Below, one piece after another: positions 8,948-15,012 of a stretch of DNA of 15,012 bases. The notes under the pieces are model-generated. The model did no database searches. It had not been told where the DNA came from and saw only the letters and a list, made by a program, of their open reading frames with translations. Position numbers and translations under genes: made by a program. The DNA is from CAYMRB01 sp964392615 (GTDB lineage: Bacteria; Planctomycetota; UBA8108), in assembly GCA_964392615.1 (NCBI GenBank), contig CAYMRB010000248.1, forward strand, positions 1 through 15,012, written 5' to 3'. Every line of letters begins with the position of its first letter. The first letter of the stretch is position 1.

Positions 8948-10003
8948 ATGACGACGCTACAGCAAGATGTCGCGTTCCTTGTCGGCCCCGAGGCCGTCGA
9001 GATCCGCACGGTCGAAGTCGCGCCGCCGGCAGCCGGCGAGATCTTGGTCCGCATCGGTGCGGCGACGACGTGCGGTACCGACGTCAAGGTCTTCCGCCGC
9101 GGCGGCCATCCGCGCATGCTCCGCGTCCCGACGCCCTTCGGCCACGAGTTCGCCGGCACGGTCGAGGCATGCGGCGAGGGCGTGACGCAGTGGGGGCCTG
9201 GCGACCGCGTCGTCGTGTCGAACTCCGCGCCGTGCGGGACCTGTCGGTTCTGTGCCAGCAAGCGCGAGAACCTCTGCACGGACCTCCAGTATCTCAACGG
9301 CGCGTTCGCGGAGCTCATCACCGTGCCGCCGCGTTTCGTCGAGCGCGCGACCCATCGACTCGCCGACGGCGTGCCGTTCGAGCTGGCGGCGCTGACCGAG
9401 CCGCTCGCCTGTGTGCTGCACGGCATCGAGGTGTGCGACCTCGATGCGCCCACCGACGTGCTGCTGTGGGGCGCGGGCCCGATCGGTCTCCTCTTCGTCG
9501 GTGCTCTCGCGGCGAGCGGCCATCGCGTCGTCGTCGTCGACACGAACGCGACACGCCTGGAGACGGCGATCGCGCTGGGCGCGTCGGCGACCGTCGTCGT
9601 CATCGGCGAGGGAAAGCCGGCCGCCGCGGCCCGCAGGTTCTCGCCGCACGGCGACGGATTTCCGGTCGTCATCGAGGCGACGGGCGTTCCGGAAGTATGG
9701 TCCGAGGCGCTGGTGTCCGCGGCGCCCGGAGGGCTGGTCATCCTCTTCGGCGGTTGTGCCCCCGGCACGACGGTGCCTCTCGACACGCACCACGTGCACT
9801 ACGGCGAGATCACCGTCAAGGGCGTCTATCACCACCGGCCCGCGACCGTCGTCAAGGCCCTCGACATGCTGTCGCGGGGCGTTTTCGAGGCGGAGCGATT
9901 GCTGAGCGCCGAGGAGCCGCTGGCGCGCGTCGAGGAGGCGCTGCGCAGCATGATGCGCAAAGATGCGCTCAAAGTGGTCATTCGACCTGCCGAAAAACGG
10001 TAA
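8948..10003 (+). CDS. Zinc-dependent medium-chain alcohol/polyol dehydrogenase (second of pair)
   Basis: A 351-residue MDR dehydrogenase with the same architecture as its neighbour. Catalytic zinc ligands are Cys42 (TTCGTD), His66-Glu67 (GHE) and Glu151 (EPLAC). The structural zinc ligands are Cys96, Cys99, Cys102 and Cys110. The nucleotide motif is GAGPIG (175-180) with Asp198, which suggests NAD+. The closest overall look is to threonine/sorbitol/galactitol-phosphate dehydrogenase-like members; the substrate is not known. The start is ATG at 8948; an ATG at 8940 is in another frame and is not used. The 40-base gap to the previous gene and the shared direction suggest one transcript, although a new promoter in the gap cannot be excluded. 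Confidence 0.92.
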   Translation: MTTLQQDVAFLVGPEAVEIRTVEVAPPAAGEILVRIGAATTCGTDVKVFRRGGHPRMLRVPTPFGHEFAGTVEACGEGVTQWGPGDRVVVSNSAPCGTCRFCASKRENLCTDLQYLNGAFAELITVPPRFVERATHRLADGVPFELAALTEPLACVLHGIEVCDLDAPTDVLLWGAGPIGLLFVGALAASGHRVVVVDTNATRLETAIALGASATVVVIGEGKPAAAARRFSPHGDGFPVVIEATGVPEVWSEALVSAAPGGLVILFGGCAPGTTVPLDTHHVHYGEITVKGVYHHRPATVVKALDMLSRGVFEAERLLSAEEPLARVEEALRSMMRKDALKVVIRPAEKR

Positions 10004-10091
10004 AGTCGGGCCGGCCGAACGCCCGAAAAAGAGAGCGGAGCCGATGCGTTTCCGGCTCGCATTCGATCCACCGTTTCCGCAGGAAGCCCAG

Positions 10092-10796
10092 ATGTCCACG
10101 ATCCACGCGCGTGTCCTCGTCCTGGCCCTTGTGTGTCTGACGACCGCGTCGTGCGCGACCCATACCGCGCAAGAGATCAACGAGGCCTACGAGGCGATCC
10201 TCGAAGAGCGCCACGCGCAGTACGTGATCAAAGACGGTGACATGATCGAGGTCTCGCTCTACGATCCGCCGTCCGTCGAGGGCGGGCTCGCGTTGCAGAC
10301 CGGCCTGGTGTTACCGGACGGTCGGACAGACCTCTTCTTCACACCGAATCACCCGGTGGCGGGCAAGACGCTCGAGCAGTTCGAGCCGGAGGTCGTCGAG
10401 GGCATCAAGGACGAGGCGGGCAGGGACCCCGAGGTCCGGATTCAGGTGACGCCGCGGGTCGAGTTCATCCACATGGTCGGGCAATGGGAGAAGCCCGGCG
10501 ATGTCGAGCTGACGACGCGCATGACTCTCCGCGACGCGATCGCGAAGGCCGGGGGCGACAGTGTGACCGGCCGGCCGTGGAAGGTGCTCCTGCGGCGATC
10601 CTACTCCAACCAGCTCCATCCCGATCTGTACTACGTCGATATCTGGGACGAGAGCGAGCAGATCTTCCTGCTGCCCGGTGACATCATCGAGAACGACTAC
10701 AACATCGTCGCGATGGTCATCACGGTGATGCGCGAGTACATCTTCGGTGTGATCCCGTCGCAGATCTACAGCGGTGCGGCCGCGGCGGCGATCTGA
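10092..10796 (+). CDS. Polysaccharide export outer-membrane lipoprotein (Poly_export/Wza-like)
   Basis: A 234-residue lipoprotein with a signal peptide (hydrophobic VLVLALVCL) and lipobox TASC, giving Cys21 as the lipidated residue. The Poly_export domain begins at YVIKDGDMIEVSLYDP (44-59), and a beta-grasp SLBB-like unit follows (VGQWEKPGDV, 129-138, then LRDAIAKAGG). LLPGDII at 193-199 is typical of the family. The hydrophobic C-terminal helix (about 205-225) could be the outer-membrane spanning helix, as in Wza. At 234 residues it is much shorter than Wza (about 379), having a single SLBB-like repeat. I prefer ATG 10092 (AGGAAG 5 bases before) because it puts the lipobox at a normal distance; ATG 10044 is in frame and would add 16 residues. 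It is convergent with the unknown lipoprotein gene and belongs functionally with the co-polymerase genes to the right. Confidence 0.9.
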   Translation: MSTIHARVLVLALVCLTTASCATHTAQEINEAYEAILEERHAQYVIKDGDMIEVSLYDPPSVEGGLALQTGLVLPDGRTDLFFTPNHPVAGKTLEQFEPEVVEGIKDEAGRDPEVRIQVTPRVEFIHMVGQWEKPGDVELTTRMTLRDAIAKAGGDSVTGRPWKVLLRRSYSNQLHPDLYYVDIWDESEQIFLLPGDIIENDYNIVAMVITVMREYIFGVIPSQIYSGAAAAAI

Positions 10797-10833
10797 TCCC
10801 GGCGTAGCAACAAACTCTCTCGCGACGGACCGG

Positions 10834-11997
10834 TCAGGGACGTGCGACGTCGTCGGGCGCCGCGACTGCCGCGGGCAGCGTCCAGCGCACAGCGGTGGAC
10901 GCACCGTCGTCACCGCTCATGTGATACGTGAGCTCGATCCGTTGCGGCTCGTCGCGCAGCGCGATGCCGTCCAGACGGTAGAGCTTCTCGTAGCGGCGGT
11001 CGAGCGCCTCGATGCTCGGGACGTCGGCGGTCGGGTCGATGCGCTCGAGCCACGCTCGCAGTCCCTGCAGGCGTACGAGCTTGTCGGCCGACTGCAGTTC
11101 GCGTTCCGCCAGGAAGCTAGCTTGGGCGTCCGGATCCGTCCCGTCGCCGAGAGGACTGCCGTCCACGTTCAACGTCGCGACGCGACCCGATACGAGCAGG
11201 TAGGCGCCCTCGCCAGCGGCACCGGGCGGGGCGAAGAACGGTTCGCTCGCGTTGAGCTGATCGAGCGCGAGGCGTCTCTTGAGGTAGTCGATCGACTCCT
11301 CGGCCAGAAGGTCGATCGTGCGATCGATGAGAAGCCGCCGCGCGCCAGCGTCGTCCGTCGGGAGGATCGCGGGCGGCGTCACGAGCGTCGCCGCCATCTT
11401 CCAGCCGCCGACGCGTTCCCAGAAGCGCAGTGTCATCGGACCCGGATCGAACGTCCGCGCGAGAGCCGGTTGCGAACCGCCGCGTGACAGGACCAGCGAC
11501 GCGCGCAAGACGGGGTCGTACGTACGATCCGACACGAACCACGCTGGCACGATGCCGTACAGCCACAGGAATGCGCTTCCCGCGACCTTGCCTGCCTCGA
11601 GATCGTGTTCCGGCAGGCCGCGACCCTCGTCGACCAATGCGGTGATCTCGAGGACCAGGTCCGCGTCGTCGGCCGCCTTATCGACAGCCGGAGTCACGCC
11701 GACCGCCGCGTGCTGCGCCGTCGGAGACGTCACGCGGGCGAAAGCCGACGAGCTTTCGAGTCCGTCCTGCAGCGCGGAGACGAGCCGCTGTTGAATGCGC
11801 CGGCTCTCCTGGAATCCGAGCGTCGGGTGTCCGCCGAGCTTGACCTCCGGGAAGCGGACGGGGTCGATCCGCACGGCATAGGGTAGCGGTGGCAGATCGG
11901 CGGCTCGCTCGCGCGAGGTCGAGGAGTCAGTAGTGCGACATCCCGCAACGCACAGTGCGGCGGCGAGGATGGACACGAAGTTCCAGCGGTTTCTCAT
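10834..11997 (-). CDS. Lipoprotein of unknown function, 387 residues
   Basis: I do not recognise the family. The protein has a clear lipoprotein signal peptide (basic MRNR, hydrophobic FVSILAAALC) with lipobox VAGC and Cys20. Residues 66-120 (helix QQRLVSALQDGL, then FARV, then DADLVLEITAL) look like the alternating helix/strand pattern of periplasmic CsgG/LpoB/GNA1162-type accessory lipoproteins, but this is only a resemblance. A hydrophobic stretch at 141-154 (SAFLWLYGIVPAWF) leads into a WFVSDRTYDP segment. The C-terminal third is mixed strand and helix without cysteines. It is the last minus-strand gene of the region and has its own predicted promoter at 12046-12073, so it may be expressed apart from the kinase-like and Wzz genes. 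The position suggests, but does not show, a role in envelope or exopolysaccharide assembly. Confidence 0.85.
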   Translation of the reverse strand: MRNRWNFVSILAAALCVAGCRTTDSSTSRERAADLPPLPYAVRIDPVRFPEVKLGGHPTLGFQESRRIQQRLVSALQDGLESSSAFARVTSPTAQHAAVGVTPAVDKAADDADLVLEITALVDEGRGLPEHDLEAGKVAGSAFLWLYGIVPAWFVSDRTYDPVLRASLVLSRGGSQPALARTFDPGPMTLRFWERVGGWKMAATLVTPPAILPTDDAGARRLLIDRTIDLLAEESIDYLKRRLALDQLNASEPFFAPPGAAGEGAYLLVSGRVATLNVDGSPLGDGTDPDAQASFLAERELQSADKLVRLQGLRAWLERIDPTADVPSIEALDRRYEKLYRLDGIALRDEPQRIELTYHMSGDDGASTAVRWTLPAAVAAPDDVARP

Positions 11998-12045
11998 GGC
12001 CCGGGTCCACTGAGGTTCGACGTCTACGGGGGGATCCAGACATCG

Positions 12046-12073
12046 ATTGTAGGACGGGCCGGGGGCCGGTCAA
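12046..12073 (-). promoter_or_regulatory. Predicted sigma-70 promoter for the 387-residue lipoprotein gene
   Basis: On the minus strand TTGACC (12073 to 12068) and TACAAT (12051 to 12046) are separated by 16 bases. Each hexamer matches the consensus at five of six positions, which stands out in such GC-rich DNA. The predicted transcript start is near 12039, with a leader of about 40 bases before the ATG at 11997. A Shine-Dalgarno in that leader is weak. Confidence 0.6.
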
Positions 12074-12103
12074 CGACGCTCGATGCGGCGGGGCGTTCTG
12101 ATA

Positions 12104-12161
12104 ACACCTCTCCAGGAGCTGTTTGCCGCCTGTTCGAGGGGTGTCCGGGCTCAGCAGCCCG
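12104..12161. repeat. Two inverted repeats downstream of the kinase-like gene
   Basis: CGGGCT (12146-12151) pairs perfectly with AGCCCG (12156-12161) over a 4-base loop, 20 bases after the kinase-like stop codon. A second pair, ACACCTCTC (12104-12112) and GAGGGGTGT (12136-12144), has 9-base arms with one mismatch on the minus-strand RNA. They lie between the end of the TPR/Wzz/kinase operon and the promoter of the next gene, where a terminator would fit. There is no T-tract after either, so Rho-independent termination is not supported. The remainder of the 184-base gap holds only the promoter noted separately. Confidence 0.3.
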
Positions 12162-12181
12162 TCAGCCGCAACGGAGCGAGA

Positions 12182-13051
12182 TCAATAGAAGAACTCCCTC
12201 CAGAAGACATGTGACCACAGCGGCGTCTTCTGCTGGTTCAGCACGACGCCGGTGACCTCGCCGCCGGCCTGCTGGACGAGGTCGATGCTGCGCTCGATCT
12301 CGGTCTGGCGTGTCTTGCCGACCTGGCTCACGAGGTAGAGGCGGTCGACGGAAGGAGCGATGAAGATGCCCGATGCGCCCTTCAAGAGGGGGGGCATGTC
12401 GATGATCGTGAAGTCGAACTGCTGGCGCAGATCGGAGAGGAAGAAGTTGAGCTGCTTGTCCGAGAAGAAATCGATTTCGCGTTCAGCGCTCGCGTTCTTC
12501 AGGAAGTACACATTGGGCTGCGACTCGTTGTAGTAGCCCATGATCTGGCTGGCGGCCTTCGACAACGTCACCGAATCTCGCGACAGGCCGAAGATGTCCG
12601 TCAGGGCGCGGAATCGTTGATTGTTGAAGTGGCCGTCCATGATCGCGACGCGCCGGTGGCTGCAGTTGCCCAACGACAGCGCCAGCATCAGCGAGAGAAA
12701 GCTGCTCCCTTCGCTGCCGTTCGGGCCGGCGACAGCGACGGTCAATCCGCCCTTCTGGTGGTGACGCTTGTTGCCCAGGGACGACAGGAGCACCGCATCG
12801 CGGAAGCGGTACACCGCATCCATCAGCACCTTGTCGGAGCCGGCCTTGCGGAGGAAGCGGAAGAACGACTTCTCGTCCTTGTATTTCCGCGGCAGGTTCA
12901 GCGTGCTCTTCGCGATCAGGTCGATCAGCGAGAACCCGGGTTTGGGCAGCTCCGCTGGCCGCGTCGCGGGAAGGTGCGTCGACGCGGTGCGCTTGACGAC
13001 CACTGTCGGGGCCGTCGTCGTCTTTTTGGTGGCTTTCTTGACCTTCGCCAT
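12182..13051 (-). CDS. BY-kinase/CpsD-like ATPase-fold protein with degenerate Walker A (probable pseudo-kinase)
   Basis: A 289-residue protein with the MinD/BY-kinase fold used by CpsD, CapB and the C-terminal domain of Wzc. The P-loop position reads AGPNGSEGSSF (108-118), where active kinases have GEGKS/T: the essential Lys is Ser116 (codon AGC). The Walker A' Asp139 (AIMDG) and Walker B TIIDMPP (Asp218) are kept. The C-terminus ends REFFY and lacks the tyrosine cluster that active BY-kinases autophosphorylate. The first ~20 residues are a basic Lys/Thr-rich tail. The ATG at 13051 lies four bases past the Wzz stop, with GAGGTAGG inside the end of that gene. Inferred role: regulator or partner of the Wzz-like protein in polymer length control, without normal kinase activity. 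Retained ATP binding through another residue remains possible. Confidence 0.87.
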   Translation of the reverse strand: MAKVKKATKKTTTAPTVVVKRTASTHLPATRPAELPKPGFSLIDLIAKSTLNLPRKYKDEKSFFRFLRKAGSDKVLMDAVYRFRDAVLLSSLGNKRHHQKGGLTVAVAGPNGSEGSSFLSLMLALSLGNCSHRRVAIMDGHFNNQRFRALTDIFGLSRDSVTLSKAASQIMGYYNESQPNVYFLKNASAEREIDFFSDKQLNFFLSDLRQQFDFTIIDMPPLLKGASGIFIAPSVDRLYLVSQVGKTRQTEIERSIDLVQQAGGEVTGVVLNQQKTPLWSHVFWREFFY

Positions 13052-13055
13052 GAAC

Positions 13056-14528
13056 CTACCTCTTCGGGATCACTCCGACGACCGGGACACCGAAGCGGTG
13101 CGTGACGTCGCTGCGGTAGCGGATCTTACCACAGAGCACCTCGAGCAGAAGAGCGACCGCGAGGCCAATTCCGAAACCCGCGGTCGAGCCGATAAGCACC
13201 TGTCGGTGCGGATAGGTGTTCGCCGGGCGCGTCGAGACCTCCGGACGGTCGCTGACGCGGATCTGGACCATGAATTTCGCCCGGATCTTGTCGATCTCCA
13301 CCTCGCTCATCTCTTGGTACGACTGGCGCTTCTCGCGAGCGCGGCGATAGTCGTCTTCGAGCGTCTCGAGCTCCTGCAGCCCTTCCTCGAGCGCGCGCTC
13401 CTTCGAGAGCAATCCGACGACGTGCTCGTTCGCCAAGATGAGGTTGTTCGCCAGGATCTTGCGGCGATCTGCGGGAGCTGCAGTCGCGGTCGTGTCGTCG
13501 CCGCCGACGGCGGCCAGCTCCGCCGTGAGGAGCAGTTGCTGATTCCTGTAACGCTGCATCACCGTGCTGGTCTCGGGAATTTTCCTGGACTTCAGCTCGA
13601 TGATCTTGGCGTCGAGCTCCGCGATGCTGCGCTTCAGATGCTCCGCCTTCGCGTTGCGGATCTCCGGTACTTCAGGGAGAGTGGGGGTCACCGTGTCGCC
13701 GAAGGTCAGGCGCGTCTGGATATCGTCGCGAGCGGCTCGCCAGCGGGCGATGTCGTCTCGCAGGTGCTCCGCGGCCGACTTCGAGATGTCGGGGTGCGCG
13801 TCGCGGTAATCGGTGATGCTCTTCAGGGCGTTTTCTTCGCGCAGGCGGTATTGCTCGACCTGCGCGTCGATGAACTTGGCCCTTCCTTCCTTGTGCATCT
13901 CCTCGACGCGAGCCCGGTAGGAACGGATCCACTCGTTCACCTCGCGCAGGAGGAAGTCGCGGTTGACGCCGAACACCACCATCCGGATCGTGTTGTTCTT
14001 CGCTAGCGGCTCGACCTTGGCGCGTCTGAGGAAGCCCCTGATCGCGCGTTGCTCCACGACCTCACGCCCCATGTCCTGAATGCCGCGCGGGCTTTCCAGG
14101 AACTCCTTCCACTCGGAGATCTTCTCGCGCGCTTGGTTCAGGTACTTGCGCAGACCGCTGTACTCCTTCGCCTGCGGGTTCTCGTCCTGACGCATGACGT
14201 TGTCGATTTTGAGCTCGGTGACAAGCTTGCGGATCGTCGTTGTGCTGCGCAGGATGGTCGCCTGCTCGTTGAGGAATCGCGCGACCTCGGTCGGATGGGT
14301 CTTGTACTGCTTGTTCGTCGTCGACAGCACGGACGTCTGCGGGCTGACGATCAGCGTCGCCGAGCCCCGGTACACGACGGCGTCCGTCGCGACCTTCGAG
14401 GCGGTCAGGATCAGCCCCAGCACCAGGCAGCAGGCGATGATCGCCCAGTGCCTGCTGATGGCGTAGAGGATCTCCGGAGGCGTCGTGAGGATGCGCGCGG
14501 TGCGTTTCTTCAGCGTGTCGAGGTTCAT
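13056..14528 (-). CDS. Wzz/GumC-type polysaccharide co-polymerase (chain-length determinant)
   Basis: A 490-residue inner-membrane protein. The N-terminal transmembrane helix is at about 29-47 (after ILYAISRHW), followed by the Wzz periplasmic strand VYRGSATLIVSP (52-63). A long Arg/Glu-rich helical, coiled-coil-like middle (about 190-400) leads to the Pro-containing segment RPANTYPHR and a second transmembrane helix (444-466). The cytoplasmic tail ends RFGVPVVGVIPKR, the linker that in Wzc-type proteins leads directly into the kinase domain. Here the polypeptide stops and the kinase-like domain is a separate gene four bases on, as in CapA/CapB-type split systems. Role: sets chain length and couples synthesis to the outer-membrane export protein. 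The start is ATG at 14528 with GGAG 11 bases upstream, 7 bases after the TPR gene stop. Confidence 0.93.
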   Translation of the reverse strand: MNLDTLKKRTARILTTPPEILYAISRHWAIIACCLVLGLILTASKVATDAVVYRGSATLIVSPQTSVLSTTNKQYKTHPTEVARFLNEQATILRSTTTIRKLVTELKIDNVMRQDENPQAKEYSGLRKYLNQAREKISEWKEFLESPRGIQDMGREVVEQRAIRGFLRRAKVEPLAKNNTIRMVVFGVNRDFLLREVNEWIRSYRARVEEMHKEGRAKFIDAQVEQYRLREENALKSITDYRDAHPDISKSAAEHLRDDIARWRAARDDIQTRLTFGDTVTPTLPEVPEIRNAKAEHLKRSIAELDAKIIELKSRKIPETSTVMQRYRNQQLLLTAELAAVGGDDTTATAAPADRRKILANNLILANEHVVGLLSKERALEEGLQELETLEDDYRRAREKRQSYQEMSEVEIDKIRAKFMVQIRVSDRPEVSTRPANTYPHRQVLIGSTAGFGIGLAVALLLEVLCGKIRYRSDVTHRFGVPVVGVIPKR

Positions 14529-14535
14529 GAAGTCT

Positions 14536-15012
14536 TCAGCTCCGTGGTCCTCCCGAGGGACTCAACTCGGACCGCGTATCGTCTTGGCGTGCCCTGCCGA
14601 TGTCGTATTTCAGCTGGGTGGCCTCGCCCTGCTCGGGGAAGCTCGCCGCGGACCTCAGGGCGAGCTCGATCTCCTCGAGAGCGTGGTCGTAGCGCTCGAG
14701 ACGGAAGAGCACACGGGCAAGGTGGTACCGATACGTCGGCCGATCGACCGCATCGAGCAGCCTGCGCAAAGCGCGTTCCGCTTCGACGAAGCGTTCGTTT
14801 CGGAAAAGAGCCCATGCGTGCGTATCGAAGATGTCCGGATACTCTGCGCGGCGGTCCCGTGCGCGCTCCTTGGCCTGTTCGGCAACTTTCAGGCCGCGGG
14901 CGCGCCGATCGGTGTCGTTATCCTGGCTCAAGAACCACGCGAGGTTGTTGAGCACCAGGAAAGGTACGGGGATGCCGGCCTCCTCGTAGGCGCGGAGAGA
15001 CGCTTCAAAGTG
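14536..15012 (-). CDS. Tetratricopeptide-repeat protein (C-terminal part, truncated by window edge)
   Basis: The frame is open to the right edge, so only the last 158 residues are seen; GTG at 14955 is internal, not the start. Helical TPR-like units are visible: FLVLNNLAWFLSQD, then DIFDTHAWALFRNERFVEAE, then YRYHLARVLFRLERYDHALE, with the Leu/Ala/Tyr spacing of TPR helices. A polar tail without repeats closes the protein. The LNNLAW...DTHAW...ALFRNER run resembles TPR proteins encoded in exopolysaccharide and exosortase (PEP-CTERM) loci, but no exosortase is in view. It is the first visible gene of the TPR-Wzz-kinase-like operon, 7 bases before the Wzz start, and may act as a scaffold in polymer assembly or export. 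Confidence 0.85.
   Translation of the reverse strand, partial: HFEASLRAYEEAGIPVPFLVLNNLAWFLSQDNDTDRRARGLKVAEQAKERARDRRAEYPDIFDTHAWALFRNERFVEAERALRRLLDAVDRPTYRYHLARVLFRLERYDHALEEIELALRSAASFPEQGEATQLKYDIGRARQDDTRSELSPSGGPRS

Noticed and set aside
7867..10003. Tandem duplication of the two zinc dehydrogenase genes
   Set aside because: They share fold and zinc motifs, but the intervening sequence, loops and C-termini differ widely, so they are distant paralogues rather than a recent copy.
10006..10026. CGGGC...GCCCG hairpin followed by AAAAA after the second dehydrogenase
   Set aside because: For plus-strand transcription a terminator needs T after the stem; the A run is the wrong polarity, and no minus-strand gene ends here.
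12768..14006. A 412-codon plus-strand open frame across the kinase-like and Wzz genes
   Set aside because: It is a shadow of the two minus-strand genes, which show clear transmembrane, linker and Walker-type features.

Overview
The window is a GC-rich chromosomal stretch of a diderm (Gram-negative-type) bacterium. The cell-envelope assignment rests on two lipobox lipoproteins, an outer-membrane Poly_export/Wza-type protein, a Wzz-type co-polymerase and the hopanoid-associated glycosyltransferase HpnB. Codon use looks even across the window, and I see no insertion sequence, phage gene, tRNA, rRNA or CRISPR array. Genes are packed with short gaps or small overlaps, and several start with GTG or TTG. 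I cannot name the phylum securely; Acidobacteriota, Myxococcota, Planctomycetota and similar lineages would all fit.

Region 1 (1-2081, plus strand): the 3' end of an inositol-monophosphatase-family gene (histidinol-phosphatase type), then hpnB overlapping it by TTGA, then a small cupin gene. The three look co-transcribed. Region 2 (2131-2541, minus strand): a DksA/TraR zinc-finger regulator, convergent with the cupin gene and divergent from rarA. The 263-base divergent spacer holds a minus-strand TATAAT promoter and an abutting 8-bp inverted repeat.

Region 3 (2805-10003, plus strand): a probable operon of rarA (replication-fork AAA+ ATPase), fadN (fused 3-hydroxyacyl-CoA dehydrogenase/enoyl-CoA hydratase), fadA (thiolase) and two dissimilar zinc-dependent medium-chain dehydrogenases. 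FadN and FadA together supply the hydration, oxidation and thiolysis steps of beta-oxidation. The two dehydrogenases may feed or drain this pathway, but their substrates cannot be read from sequence.

Region 4 (10092-15012): an exopolysaccharide export module. A Poly_export lipoprotein lies on the plus strand. On the minus strand, reading inward from the right edge, are a TPR protein (cut by the edge), a Wzz/Wzc-type co-polymerase and a BY-kinase-like ATPase, tightly spaced as an operon. A separate 387-residue lipoprotein of unknown function follows, with its own good sigma-70-type promoter. The most unusual point is the kinase-like protein: its Walker A motif has Ser where the essential Lys should be, and it has no C-terminal tyrosine cluster, so it is probably a pseudo-kinase partner of the co-polymerase.

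Nothing in the window amounts to a clearly new multi-gene system. The best leads are the degenerate kinase, the unknown lipoprotein, and the rarA/fadN/fadA/double-dehydrogenase operon.
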